The notes: generated from the letters alone by a model not told the origin. A DNA stretch of 64,000 bases from Streptomyces sp. NBC_00154 (GCF_026342835.1 NZ_JAPEMI010000001.1:5338501-5402500); one strand, 5' to 3'; numbered from the stretch's first letter, positions 1 to 8,573 are shown. Numbers and translations are program-made.

Positions 1-746
1 TGGGCCTCCTGCAGTGCGCCGACGGTCTCCGGACCGGCCAGTACGTAACCGATCCGCAGCCCCGCCAGTCCCCACGTCTTGGTGAGGCTGCGCAGCACGA
101 CGAGGCCGGGGATGTCCGTACGCCCGCACAGCGCCTCGCGCTCGCCCGGGACCGCGTCCATGAATGCCTCGTCGACCACCAACGTCCGTCCGGGGCGGGC
201 CAGTTTCTCCAGTGCGGCCGCCGGATGCAGGACCGACGTCGGGTTGGTCGGATTGCCGACGACCACCAGATCCGCCTCATCGGGCACGGCCGCCGGATCC
301 AGCCGGAAGCCGTCCTCGGCGCGCAGCAGCACCCGCCGGACCTCGTGCCCGGCCGCGCGCAGCGCCGCCTCGGGCTCGGTGAACTGTGGATGGACGACGA
401 CCGGCCGCCGGGCCGGCAGCGCCCGGGCGATCAGCACGAACGCCTCCGCCGCGCCCGCCGTCAACAACACCCGTTCCACCGGCAGCCGGTGCCGCTGCGC
501 GACCGCGGCCCGCGCCGGGCCCCCGTCCGGGTAGACGGCGAGCGTGGCGAGAGAGGCGGCTATTCGTCCCCTCAGCCAGGCCGGGGGCGTATCCGTGCGT
601 ACATTGACGGCGAGATCGGTCAGATCCCGGCCGCGTACCTCCGCGTCACCGTGATGCCGCAGATCGTGCCCGCCCGCGCTGTTCACGTCGGGACTCTCAG
701 TGGGAGTGTGCATGACTTCCAGGGGGGTGTGGGGGGACTGGTTCAT
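1..746 (-). CDS. cobC: Threonine-phosphate decarboxylase / CobC-type PLP aminotransferase (3' end cut off)
   Basis: This is a fold-type I PLP enzyme of the histidinol-phosphate aminotransferase group. CobC makes the (R)-1-amino-2-propanol phosphate arm attached to adenosylcobyric acid. Translating the minus strand gives an open frame from ATG at 746 to the window edge. It shows the substrate/PLP motif GNPTNPTS, then DEAFMDAVPGE, then the PLP-lysine motif SLTKTWGLAGLRIGY. An in-frame ATG at 713 is an alternative start. The gene lies 29 nt downstream of the cobE/cbiG-like gene at the distal end of the riboswitch-controlled operon. About 248 codons are present; the C-terminus lies outside the window. 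The function is confident; only the exact start is uncertain. Confidence 0.88.
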   Translation of the reverse strand, partial: MNQSPHTPLEVMHTPTESPDVNSAGGHDLRHHGDAEVRGRDLTDLAVNVRTDTPPAWLRGRIAASLATLAVYPDGGPARAAVAQRHRLPVERVLLTAGAAEAFVLIARALPARRPVVVHPQFTEPEAALRAAGHEVRRVLLRAEDGFRLDPAAVPDEADLVVVGNPTNPTSVLHPAAALEKLARPGRTLVVDEAFMDAVPGEREALCGRTDIPGLVVLRSLTKTWGLAGLRIGYVLAGPETVGALQEA

Positions 747-775
747 GACTGTGGGGTGGAGCGACAGCAGGACGA

Positions 776-1213
776 CTATGTGCCCGGCACCGGGCTCCAC
801 GCAACGGTCGGATCCGGATGCGCGTGCGACGCCCGCCGGGCCACCGCACACGTCACCTTCCCCGCCCGCCCCCGGGGGCTCGACTTCCGCTTCGGTACGA
901 GCAGTTCGTCCGCGCCGACGAGAGCCGCCGCCTCCGCGACCGACGGCGTGCCGACCGCTGCGAGCGACACACCCGACGGATTCGGTACGACAACCGCGGC
1001 CAGCTCGTCCGCGCGGTACGCACGCACCGGTACGCCCAGCCGCGCCGCAGCGCCGACGATCCCCGGCTCGTCCGCCTTGGCGTCGACGGTCGCCAACTCC
1101 ACGACGCTGCGGGGCGAGAGACCGGCTTCTCGCAGTACGGAAAGGACGAGCCCCAGTACTTCGCCGACCGTCACACCGCTGCCCGCCCCGACCCCGACGA
1201 CCAGCAAAGCCAT
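776..1213 (-). CDS. CobE / CbiG C-terminal domain cobalamin biosynthesis protein
   Basis: A 145-aa protein that matches the small CobE/CbiG C-terminal domain involved in ring contraction or the nearby tailoring steps of cobalamin synthesis. It opens with a hydrophobic strand and glycine loop (LLVVGVGAGSGV), as in that family. The core carries the family-like VELATVDAKADEPG and VGTPSVAEAAAL segments. The ATG at 1213 is chosen because AAAGGA sits 8 nt upstream; a longer frame starting at 1267 lacks this support. The N-terminal CbiG hydrolase domain is absent, so this is a stand-alone domain. It lies between cobB and cobC on the same strand, which supports a role in the pathway. Confidence 0.75.
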   Translation of the reverse strand: MALLVVGVGAGSGVTVGEVLGLVLSVLREAGLSPRSVVELATVDAKADEPGIVGAAARLGVPVRAYRADELAAVVVPNPSGVSLAAVGTPSVAEAAALVGADELLVPKRKSSPRGRAGKVTCAVARRASHAHPDPTVAWSPVPGT

Positions 1214-1317
1214 GGGAGAAATCCTTTCGCCGACTCGAGGGACGGGGCGGGCCCGGGATGCGGGCACCGGGGTGCGTTACCGACTGCTACCACCGTGGGC
1301 ATCGCGGACCGACGGTG

Positions 1318-2790
1318 TCATTCCGCGGCCCGCCCGACGAACCGCCGGGCGATGCCCGGCGCCGAAGCCCAGTGCGTATGCAGATAGCTGGCATGGACGC
1401 CCTGTTGCACGAAGCCCTCCACACGCCGCTCCGGCAGATGCATGCCCCATGCGGGCGCGGAACCGGCACCCGGCTCCAGCACCGTCCGGTGGAACTCGTG
1501 CCCGCGCAGCCGTGTGCCGACCGCGGCCAGCGCACTGTCGGTGATCGCGACGGCCTCCCGGTAGCCGAGCGTCAGCCGCTTCGACATCCGGCCCTCGGCG
1601 TCGAGCACCCCGCACATCGGCAGCCCGTCGAGCGAACGCGACAGATAGAGCAGCCCGGCGCACTCGGCCGCGACCGGCGCCCCGGCGGCCGCGAGATCGG
1701 CAACGGCCTTGCGGAGCGGCTCGTTGGCGGACAGCTCGGGGGCGTAGACCTCCGGGAACCCGCCGCCGATCACGAGCCCCCGGGTGCCCTCGGGCAGAGC
1801 CACGTCCCGCAGCGGATCGAACGTCACGACCTCGGCCCCGGCGGCGGCGAGGAGCTCGCTGTGCTCCGCGTAGGAGAAAGTGAACGCCGGCCCCCCGGCC
1901 ACGGCAATGACGGGCCGGCCACGACCGGGGCCGTCCGGGCCACCACTCTCCGGTCCGTCCGGCGTCCGAGCACCGGAGCCCAGGTTCCGGGAAGGGCCGG
2001 GCAGGGGAACGACCGCGTCGCAGGCGCCTCCGCCTGCCACCGCACCCCGCACGGCCTCCACCGGTTCCCACGCCCCCGAGCCCGCAGGCGACCGGGGCGC
2101 CGACCGCGCCAACGCCATCAACGCATCCAGATCACACCCGGCGCCCACCTGCGCGCCCATCGCCGCGACTGCGGACACCGCATCGCCCCGCCGCTCGGCC
2201 ACCGGCACCAGTCCCAGATGCCGCGAGGGCGTGGCCACCTGCTCGGCCCGCCGCAGCACCCCCATCACCGGCACACCGGACTCGTCCAGCGCCTCCCGGA
2301 GCAGCATCTCGTGCCGGTCCGAGCCGACCTTGTTGAGGATCACCCCGCTGATCCGTACCTCCGGATCCCACGAGGCGAAGCCGTGCACCAGCGCGGCGAC
2401 CGACCGCGACTGCGACGACGCGTCCACGACCAGCACCACCGGTGCCTGCAGCAACTTCGCGACGTGGGCGGTCGACGCCAACTCACCCTGCCCGGAAGCC
2501 CCGTCGTACAGCCCCATCACCCCCTCGACGATCGCCAGGTCGCACCCACGCGCCCCGTGCGCGAACAGCGGAGCGACCAGCTCCGGCCCGCACATGTACG
2601 CGTCGAGGTTGCGCCCCGCCCGCCCGGTGGCCAGCGAGTGATAGCCGGGGTCGATGTAGTCGGGTCCGACCTTGTGCGGCGACACGGCGAGACCGCGCTG
2701 AGTGAAGGCCGCCATCAGACCCGTCGCCACGGTGGTCTTGCCGCTGCCGGAGGCCGGCGCGGCAATCACCAGTCGCGGAATCGTCACCAC
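1318..2790 (-). CDS. cobB: Cobyrinate a,c-diamide synthase (CobB/CbiA)
   Basis: A 490-aa glutamine-dependent amidotransferase that amidates the a and c carboxylates of (hydrogeno)cobyrinate using ATP. The N-terminal ATPase domain has the P-loop ASGSGKTT at about residues 12-19 and the VGPDYIDPGYH motif typical of CbiA. The C-terminal class I GATase domain has its nucleophile cysteine in AAECAGLLYLS. The start is GTG 2790 or the adjacent GTG 2787, which overlaps the cobO stop as GTGA. The low-complexity interdomain linker (about residues 250-290, rich in G, P and S) contains DNA resembling a Streptomyces intergenic repeat (1974-2012), reported separately. The position directly after cobO fits adenosylation and amidation being made together. 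Confidence 0.93.
   Translation of the reverse strand: MVTIPRLVIAAPASGSGKTTVATGLMAAFTQRGLAVSPHKVGPDYIDPGYHSLATGRAGRNLDAYMCGPELVAPLFAHGARGCDLAIVEGVMGLYDGASGQGELASTAHVAKLLQAPVVLVVDASSQSRSVAALVHGFASWDPEVRISGVILNKVGSDRHEMLLREALDESGVPVMGVLRRAEQVATPSRHLGLVPVAERRGDAVSAVAAMGAQVGAGCDLDALMALARSAPRSPAGSGAWEPVEAVRGAVAGGGACDAVVPLPGPSRNLGSGARTPDGPESGGPDGPGRGRPVIAVAGGPAFTFSYAEHSELLAAAGAEVVTFDPLRDVALPEGTRGLVIGGGFPEVYAPELSANEPLRKAVADLAAAGAPVAAECAGLLYLSRSLDGLPMCGVLDAEGRMSKRLTLGYREAVAITDSALAAVGTRLRGHEFHRTVLEPGAGSAPAWGMHLPERRVEGFVQQGVHASYLHTHWASAPGIARRFVGRAAE
1974..2012. repeat. Diverged copy of the intergenic repeat inside the cobB linker
   Basis: The plus-strand segment CGGAGCCCAGGTTCCGGGAA and the bases that follow align by eye to the intergenic repeat at 5532-5567. 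Most positions are identical, including the block CGGGAAGGG and the ending GGGAACG. It falls in the region coding the Gly/Pro-rich linker of cobB between its ATPase and amidotransferase domains, and the cobB reading frame is not disrupted. Confidence 0.45.
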
Positions 2791-3392
2791 TCGATGCCCC
2801 TCTGGCCCTTCTGCCCGGCGTCCATCGGGTGCTTCACCTTCGACATGTCGGTCACCAGATCGGCGGCCTCGACGAGCTTCTCCGGGGCATTGCGTCCGGT
2901 GATCACCACATGCTGCGTGCCGGGACGGTTCCGCATCACCTCGACCACCTCGTCGGTGTCGATCCAGCCCCAGTGCATCGGGTACGCGAACTCGTCGAGG
3001 ACATACAGCTTGTACGTCTCGGCCGCCAGGTCACGCTTGACCTGCTCCCAGCCCTCCCGGGCCTTCTCCTCGTTGTCCGCGTTGTCGCCGTGCAGGCCGC
3101 GCTGCACCCACGACCAGCCCTCGCCCATCTTGTGCCAGGCGACCGTGCCGCCCTCACCGCTCGCGCCGAGCACCTTCAGCGCGTTCTCCTCGCCGACCTT
3201 CCACTTCGCCGACTTGACGAACTGGAACACCCCGATCGGCCAGCCCTGGTTCCAGGCGCGCAGCGCGAGTCCGAACGCGGCCGTCGACTTGCCCTTGCCG
3301 ATACCGGTGTGGACGAAGAGCAGCGGACGGTTGCGGCGCTGGCGAGTCGTGAGCCCGTCGTCCGGCACGGTGGTCGGCTGTCCCTGCGGCAT
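2784..3392 (-). CDS. cobO: Cob(I)yrinic acid a,c-diamide adenosyltransferase (CobO)
   Basis: A 202-aa ATP:corrinoid adenosyltransferase of the CobO/BtuR/CobA family, which attaches the 5'-deoxyadenosyl group to cobalt. The P-loop GIGKGKSTAAFG sits near residue 30, and LYVLDEFAYPMHWGWID and VVITGRNAPEKLVEAADLVTDM are family-typical. The ATG at 3392 is preferred: AGGAGG lies 9 nt upstream, and the start shares one base with the chelatase stop (TGATG). A TTG one codon upstream is the only alternative. The length is normal for the family. It is tightly packed between the chelatase and cobB genes, indicating translational coupling. Confidence 0.95.
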   Translation of the reverse strand: MPQGQPTTVPDDGLTTRQRRNRPLLFVHTGIGKGKSTAAFGLALRAWNQGWPIGVFQFVKSAKWKVGEENALKVLGASGEGGTVAWHKMGEGWSWVQRGLHGDNADNEEKAREGWEQVKRDLAAETYKLYVLDEFAYPMHWGWIDTDEVVEVMRNRPGTQHVVITGRNAPEKLVEAADLVTDMSKVKHPMDAGQKGQRGIEW

Positions 3393-5416
3393 CAAGCTGC
3401 CCTCCTGTTGGATCCGTTGGTTCCCTGGGTTCCCTGAACGTCCCTGACGAGTCCGGCGATCGAGTCGGCCCGCAGCTCGTCGAGCGTGACGGCGGTGCCG
3501 CCGAGATCGCGCGCCAACCGGCCGGCCAGCCCGAGCCGCACGACCCCCGACTCGCAGTCCACGACGACGGACGCCGTGCCCTCGGCCTCGTGCAGCCGCG
3601 CGGCCCGCGCGGCCAGCGCCACCGGGTCCGGGCCACCGGTCGCCCGCCCGTCCGTCACCACGACCAGCAGCGGCCGCCGCGACGGATCGCGCAGCCGCTC
3701 CACCCGCAGCACGTCATGGGCCTTCAGCAGACCGGCGGCGAGGGGGGTACGTCCACCGGTCGGCAGCGTCTCCAGGCGTGCGGCGGCCGTGTCCACGGAC
3801 GACGTCGGCGGCAGCGCCACTTCGGCGCCCTTGCCCCGGAAGGTGATCAGACCGACCTTGTCCCGCCGCTGGTACGCGTCCAGCAGCAGCGACAGCACCG
3901 CGCCCTTCACGGCACCCATGCGCTGCCGGGCGGCCATCGACCCGGATCCGTCCACGACGAAGAGCACCAGGTTCCCCTCGCGCCCCTCCCTGGTGGCCTG
4001 CCGCAGATCATCGCGCCGCACCACGAGGCCGCGCCCCGTGCGTCCGCGCGCGTGCTGGTGCGGGGCGGCGGCCTGCACGGTCGCCGTCAGATGCAGCTTG
4101 GTCAGCAGCCCCTCGGGCCGCCGCGCACCGGTCGTGCGACCGTGCTCGGTACGCGCCCGGGACCGCCGCCCCGCCGCACCCTCGCCGATCCCCGGCACAC
4201 TGAGCATCTTCGTCCGGAACGGCTCGGCAGCTCGTACGGGCTGCTGCTCACCGCCCCCGGCCGGGCGGCCCTGCGAGGGGAGTCCGGGCGTGTCGCCGTC
4301 CCCCGCCTCGGGCTGCGGCGGCGTGTCGGGCCCGTCCCCCTGCGGCGGCTGCCCACCCCCATCCGGCCCGTCCGGACCGGGGTCGTCCCCGCCGCCGTCC
4401 CCTTCACCGCTGTTCTGCTCCAGCGTGTCGTCGAGCTTGTCCTCGTCGAGACCGGGCGCGTCGAACGGGTTGCGGCGCCGCCGGTGCGGGAGCGCGAGGA
4501 GCGCTGCCTGCCGGACGTCCTCGGCGAGCACGTCGGTACGTCCCGCCCACGCGGCCAGAGCGGTCGCGGTGCGGGCCATCACGATGTCGGCGCGCATCCC
4601 GTCGACCTCGAAGGCAGCGCAGGTGGCGGCGATCTGGCGCAGGGCACGGTCCCCGAGCGTCACCTGAGGAAGCAGCGCCCGCGCGGCAGCGATCCGCTCC
4701 CGCAACGCACCTTCCTCATCGGCCCACCGGGCGGCGAACCCGGCCGGATCGTCGTCGTACGCGAGCCGCCGCCGCACCACCTCGACCCGCTGGTCGGTCT
4801 CGCGCGACGCCGCGACCTCGACGGTCAGCCCGAACCGGTCGAGCAACTGCGGCCGCAGCTCGCCCTCTTCGGGATTCATCGTCCCGACGAGCAGGAACCG
4901 TGCGGCATGCCGTACGGAGACGCCTTCGCGCTCCACGTACGAGGCGCCCATGGCCGCCGCATCCAGCAGCAGGTCCACCAGGTGGTCGTGGAGCAGGTTG
5001 ACCTCGTCGACGTACAGGATTCCGCGATGTGCATCGGCGAGGAGCCCCGGCTCGAACGCCTTGACCCCCTCGGCGAGCGCCCGCTCGATGTCGAGCGCCC
5101 CGACGAGCCGGTCCTCGGACGCGCCCACCGGCAGCTCCACGGTCCGAGCCGCCCGCGACACGCCGCCCCCGGCCTCGTGAGGCCCATCGGGACACGCGGG
5201 ATCGGGCGACACCGGGTCACACGAGAACCGGCACCCGGAGACGACACCGACCTCGGGCATGAGTGCGGCAAGCGCCCGTACGGCGGTGGACTTGGCGGTT
5301 CCCTTCTCCCCACGCACGAGCACTCCACCGACAGCGGGCGATACGGCGTTCAGCAACAATCCGAGCCGCAGATCGTCCTGCCCGACGATGGCAGTGAAGG
5401 GATACGGGGTAGTCAC
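3392..5416 (-). CDS. Putative cobaltochelatase (ChlI-ChlD fusion, AAA+ and VWA domains)
   Basis: A 674-aa fusion of a magnesium-chelatase ChlI-like AAA+ ATPase and a ChlD-like integrin-I (VWA) domain. Actinobacteria use such fusions with CobN to insert cobalt into hydrogenobyrinate a,c-diamide. The Walker A motif GEKGTAKST is at about residues 36-44 and Walker B is ILYVDEVNLL. A long acidic, Pro/Gly-rich linker follows, then the MIDAS motif VDGSGSM (DxSxS). The start is GTG 5416, with AAGGAGG just upstream. The gene is separated from cobQ by a 175-bp gap carrying an intergenic repeat. The large CobN subunit is not in the window. Mg versus Co specificity is inferred from context. Confidence 0.88.
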   Translation of the reverse strand: MTTPYPFTAIVGQDDLRLGLLLNAVSPAVGGVLVRGEKGTAKSTAVRALAALMPEVGVVSGCRFSCDPVSPDPACPDGPHEAGGGVSRAARTVELPVGASEDRLVGALDIERALAEGVKAFEPGLLADAHRGILYVDEVNLLHDHLVDLLLDAAAMGASYVEREGVSVRHAARFLLVGTMNPEEGELRPQLLDRFGLTVEVAASRETDQRVEVVRRRLAYDDDPAGFAARWADEEGALRERIAAARALLPQVTLGDRALRQIAATCAAFEVDGMRADIVMARTATALAAWAGRTDVLAEDVRQAALLALPHRRRRNPFDAPGLDEDKLDDTLEQNSGEGDGGGDDPGPDGPDGGGQPPQGDGPDTPPQPEAGDGDTPGLPSQGRPAGGGEQQPVRAAEPFRTKMLSVPGIGEGAAGRRSRARTEHGRTTGARRPEGLLTKLHLTATVQAAAPHQHARGRTGRGLVVRRDDLRQATREGREGNLVLFVVDGSGSMAARQRMGAVKGAVLSLLLDAYQRRDKVGLITFRGKGAEVALPPTSSVDTAAARLETLPTGGRTPLAAGLLKAHDVLRVERLRDPSRRPLLVVVTDGRATGGPDPVALAARAARLHEAEGTASVVVDCESGVVRLGLAGRLARDLGGTAVTLDELRADSIAGLVRDVQGTQGTNGSNRRAA

Positions 5417-5517
5417 AAAGCCTCCTTGACGACGTCATCCATCCAAGAACCGGCGCCCCGGCCGGGCCCGCCGTCCAGCGTGACCGGACGGCTGCTCAGC
5501 CCGTCCCGTGCCTGAGC

Positions 5518-5570
5518 ACCGGGGTCCGGGGCGGAGCCCCGGTCACGGGAAGGGGCGGCACCGGGAACGG
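5518..5570. repeat. Streptomyces-type intergenic hairpin repeat (GGGGTCCGGGGCGGAGCCCC class)
   Basis: The gap between cobQ and the chelatase gene contains a short GC-rich palindromic stretch (CCGGGGTCCGG...GGAGCCCCGG) followed by CACGGGAAGGGGCGG. I recognise this arrangement as a recurrent intergenic sequence in streptomycetes. A related diverged copy lies inside cobB at 1974-2012. The hairpin could act as a transcription attenuator or processing site within the operon; that is inference. Confidence 0.55.
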
Positions 5571-5591
5571 AGCCCGCCGCGGGTGCCCCTC

Positions 5592-7151
5592 TCACGCCGA
5601 TCCCCCGGTCACCCCGGCGCCGCGCCCCCCACGGGCCGCCGGCACCTCCGGGGCACCGGGGCCCACGAACGGCAGTCCTCCCGGCACCCCCGCCTCGATC
5701 AACCGCATCAACGCCCCCGTATCCGCATGCTCCTCGATCAAATCCCCCAGCCGGTCCAACTGCTCCTCCCGCAGCGCCCCGAAACTCGTGTCCGGCGCCG
5801 GCACGAACCGCCGCCCCGCAGCCGCCGCGACCTCCACCAGGAACCGGCGCCGGAACGCATCGCTCTCCAGCGAGCCGTGCCAGTGCGTGCCCCACACCGC
5901 CCCCACCCGGCACCCGTCCAGGAACGGCTCGCCGCCCCGGACATCGGCGACGCCGTGATGGATCTCGTACCCCTCCACCGGCTCCCCGAGCGCCGAACCG
6001 ACCGGCCGGGCCAGGGTCTTCTCCCGGTCGAACCGGATCCGTACCGGAAGTAGCCCGAGCCCGTCGACCTGCCCGGCCCGCGACTCCACCTCGTCCTCGA
6101 TGCGCTCACCGAGCACCTGGAACCCGCCACAGATGCCGAGCACCGGACGCCCCTGCGCGGCCCGCCGCAGCAGCGCGTCGGCCAGCCCCCGTTCGCGCAG
6201 CCAGGCCAGCGCCTTCACCGTGCCGCGCGTGCCGGGCACGATCACCAGGTCCGCGTCGGCCAGCTCCTCCGCCCGGTCCACGAACCGCACCACCACACCC
6301 GGTTCGGCGGCCAGCGCGTCCACATCGGTGAAGTTCGACATCAGCGGCACCGCGCACACCGCGACCCGCAGCACGTCCTCGCCGTGCGGAGGCGCGACGA
6401 CCGACTCGCGTACGGCCCCGCGCAGCGAGATCCGCAGTCCGTCCTCCTCGTCGATGCCCAGGCCATGGGCGAACGGCAGCACTCCGTACGTCGGCCGCCC
6501 GGTCAGCCCGTGCAGCATGTCGAGCCCCGGCTCCAGCAGCGACACGTCGCCGCGGAACTTGTTGACCAGGTAGCCCGCGATCAGCGCCTGGTCCTCGGCG
6601 CTGAGCAGTGCCGTGGTGCCGAAGAAGGAGGCGAAGACACCGCCGCGGTCGATGTCGCCGACGACGACCACCGGGAACCGTGCGGCCCGCGCGATCCCCA
6701 TGTTCACGATGTCGGTGCGGCGCAGATTGATCTCGGCCGGGCTGCCCGCCCCCTCGCAGATCACCGCGTCATACGTGCCGCGAAGCTGCTCCAGGCAGTC
6801 CACGACCGTGGAGAGCAGCGACTCCTGCCGTCCCCCGTGGTAGCCGCGTGCACTCATCTCGCCCACCGGCCTGCCCATCAGGACGACCTGGCTGGAGCGG
6901 TCGCTGCCGGGCTTGAGCAGTACCGGGTTCATCAGCGCGGTCGGCTCCACCCGGGCTGCCTGGGCCTGCATCGCCTGTGCACGTCCGATCTCCGCGCCCT
7001 CGCGGGTGACGAACGAGTTCAGCGACATGTTCTGCGCCTTGAACGGCGCGACCTTCACCCCCTGGCGCACCAGCCAGCGGCAGATGCCTGCCGTGACCAC
7101 GCTCTTGCCCGCGTCCGACGTGGTTCCGGCGACCAGCAGTCCGCCGCTCAT
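5592..7151 (-). CDS. cobQ: Cobyric acid synthase (CobQ/CbiP)
   Basis: A 519-aa glutamine-dependent amidotransferase that amidates carboxylates b, d, e and g of adenosylcobyrinate a,c-diamide. The N-terminal dethiobiotin-synthetase-like ATPase begins LLVAGTTSDAGKSVVTAG with PFKAQNMSLNS, a CobQ hallmark. EGAGSPAEINLR and GDIDRGGVFAS follow. The C-terminal GATase nucleophile is in LGICGGFQVLG. The ATG at 7151 is chosen because it overlaps the cobD stop as ATGA and the protein matches the family from residue 1; the much longer open frame upstream only reads through cobD antisense to its own frame. It is the second gene after the riboswitch. Confidence 0.95.
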   Translation of the reverse strand: MSGGLLVAGTTSDAGKSVVTAGICRWLVRQGVKVAPFKAQNMSLNSFVTREGAEIGRAQAMQAQAARVEPTALMNPVLLKPGSDRSSQVVLMGRPVGEMSARGYHGGRQESLLSTVVDCLEQLRGTYDAVICEGAGSPAEINLRRTDIVNMGIARAARFPVVVVGDIDRGGVFASFFGTTALLSAEDQALIAGYLVNKFRGDVSLLEPGLDMLHGLTGRPTYGVLPFAHGLGIDEEDGLRISLRGAVRESVVAPPHGEDVLRVAVCAVPLMSNFTDVDALAAEPGVVVRFVDRAEELADADLVIVPGTRGTVKALAWLRERGLADALLRRAAQGRPVLGICGGFQVLGERIEDEVESRAGQVDGLGLLPVRIRFDREKTLARPVGSALGEPVEGYEIHHGVADVRGGEPFLDGCRVGAVWGTHWHGSLESDAFRRRFLVEVAAAAGRRFVPAPDTSFGALREEQLDRLGDLIEEHADTGALMRLIEAGVPGGLPFVGPGAPEVPAARGGRGAGVTGGSA

Positions 7152-8128
7152 TTTCCGCTCCGTCCCGCGGCCGGGCGCCGCCCCGTGGACGACCGCCTTC
7201 CCGCGATCAGCCGGCCCGCCGCGCACACGCCGAGGGCCAGCACCCCCACCCGGCGCGACAGCCGCACCGCGCGCTCGATGTCCTCGGTCTCCACCGCACG
7301 GCCGGCCGCGCCGTTCAGCACCGGCCGGTGCTCGACACGGCCGCCGTACGCGAGGGTCCCGCCGAGCCGTACGCCGAGCGCGCCCGCGAACGAGGCCTCC
7401 ACCGGCCCCGCGTTGGGGCTCGGGTGCTTGCCGGCGTCGGCCCGCCAGGCGCGTACCGCCCGACGTGGCTGCCCCCCGGCAACCACGGCGAGCGCGGCCG
7501 TGAGCCGGGCACCGGGCCAGCCGACGACGTCGTCCAGCCGGGCCGAGGCCCAGCCGTAGCGCAGATGGCGAGGTGATTTGTGCCCGACCATGGCGTCGAG
7601 GGTGTTGACGGCCCGGAAGGCGACGAGTCCGGGCACGCCGCCCAGCGCGCCCCACACCAGCGCGCCGACCACCGCGTCGGAGGTGTTCTCGGCGACGGAC
7701 TCCACCACGGCGCGGGCGATCTGCGGCCCGTCGAGGGAGTGCGGGTCGCGGCCGCACAGATGGGGGAGCCGCTCACGGGCCAGTGCGATGTCACCGGCGG
7801 CCAGCGCGCCGCCGATGGCGCGGGCCTCGCGCCCCAGCGAGGTGCCGCCGACGACCGACCAGGTGGCGGCCGCGGTGAGGGCGACGGATGCGGCGGGATG
7901 ACGGCGTACGGCACGGGCGGCCAGTGCGGCTCCGCCCGCGGCCCCTCCGGCGCAGACCAGGGTGTGCAGTGCGCCCCACCCGCGGTGGTCGCGCCACAGG
8001 CGGCGCTCGACGGCCGCGGCGGCCCGTCCGAACGCGGCGACCGGATGCCGCCGGCGGGGATCACCGAGCAGCAGATCACCGATCAGACCGGCCGTGGCGC
8101 CGTACGCGAAGATGCGGTCGGCTCGCAC
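7148..8128 (-). CDS. cobD: Adenosylcobinamide-phosphate synthase (CobD/CbiB)
   Basis: A 326-aa membrane protein of the CbiB family. It joins the aminopropanol (phosphate) arm to adenosylcobyric acid. Family signatures are GDLLLGDPRRRHPVAAFGR near the N-terminus, VESVAENTSDAVVGAL, and AFRAVNTLDAMVGHK. It starts at GTG 8128 and is the first gene after the B12 riboswitch, overlapping cobQ by 4 nt. There is no strong Shine-Dalgarno. Instead a potential hairpin (arms 8134-8140 and 8168-8174) sits directly upstream of the start and could gate translation. Confidence 0.93.
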   Translation of the reverse strand: MRADRIFAYGATAGLIGDLLLGDPRRRHPVAAFGRAAAAVERRLWRDHRGWGALHTLVCAGGAAGGAALAARAVRRHPAASVALTAAATWSVVGGTSLGREARAIGGALAAGDIALARERLPHLCGRDPHSLDGPQIARAVVESVAENTSDAVVGALVWGALGGVPGLVAFRAVNTLDAMVGHKSPRHLRYGWASARLDDVVGWPGARLTAALAVVAGGQPRRAVRAWRADAGKHPSPNAGPVEASFAGALGVRLGGTLAYGGRVEHRPVLNGAAGRAVETEDIERAVRLSRRVGVLALGVCAAGRLIAGRRSSTGRRPAAGRSGK

Positions 8129-8133
8129 GGCTC

Positions 8134-8174
8134 AGCCGGCCGTTGCGCCTCGAAGGACCTTCGTACAGCCGGCT
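8134..8174 (-). promoter_or_regulatory. Candidate expression-platform hairpin before cobD
   Basis: Between the riboswitch and cobD, the minus-strand arms AGCCGGC (8174-8168) and GCCGGCT (8140-8134) are perfectly complementary and end 5 nt before the GTG start. Such a hairpin could cover the ribosome-binding region, giving translational control. No U-run is present, which argues against an intrinsic terminator. Confidence 0.35.
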
Positions 8175-8261
8175 CCTGGTGGGAGCGGCACAGAAACGGA
8201 CGACGACGCACGGCAGCCGGGCATGGCGATATGTCCTCACTCAGGGTCCGCGCCCTGGTTC

Positions 8262-8432
8262 GACGTGACCGGCGGCGAGAGTCTCCTGGCTCCCGGATCC
8301 GCAGTTCCCCCGGCCTTCCAACCCGCCTGCGCGAGCCGTGACTTCCGGTGTGGGGGACTGCTCCCCGGTGACAGTGGCGGGACCGCGCCGGATTCGCACC
8401 GGCTTCCTCTGCTGTCGCCGTAAATGGCTCCG
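8262..8432 (-). promoter_or_regulatory. Cobalamin (adenosylcobalamin) riboswitch
   Basis: On the minus strand the leader of cobD contains the classic cobalamin riboswitch core GGTGCGAATCCGGC followed by GCGGTCCCGCCACTGT (about 8369-8403). The B12-box-like GAGCCAGGAGAC lies near the 3' end (8281-8292). These two blocks in this order and spacing are diagnostic of the RNA class. The aptamer ends about 130 nt before the cobD start. It is expected to repress the cob operon when cobalamin is plentiful. The outer boundaries are approximate. Confidence 0.93.
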
Positions 8433-8508
8433 GCAGTCCACCACGCTCCGCGAATGCCCGTCAACCTGGCCTTGACCTGCGGCGGCGCAGTGTGCGCAGA
8501 CGCACATC

Positions 8509-8539
8509 GGGCCGGACACACGCGAGGTGTGTCCGGCCC
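8509..8539 (-). terminator. Hairpin terminator after the pit operon
   Basis: A perfect 12-bp stem (GGGCCGGACACA / TGTGTCCGGCCC) with a 7-nt loop lies 35 nt beyond the stop of the 77-aa gene. It has no clear U-tract, which is common for streptomycete terminators. It separates the pit operon from the cob riboswitch promoter region. Confidence 0.7.
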
Positions 8540-8573
8540 GGTGAGACCCCGATGACGGAGTGCGGGTTGGTGC

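Noticed and set aside
700..3447. 915-aa open frame on the plus strand across the cob genes
   Set aside because: It is antisense to cobE/cbiG-like, cobB and cobO, is Arg/Pro/His low complexity with no recognisable domain, and arises from GC-rich third-position bias.
3590..5515. 641-aa plus-strand open frame
   Set aside because: Antisense shadow of the chelatase gene; no ribosome-binding site or domain.
5592..7757. 721-aa frame for cobQ starting inside cobD
   Set aside because: The first ~200 residues are Arg/Gly low complexity; the cobQ domain starts exactly at ATG 7151, coupled to the cobD stop.
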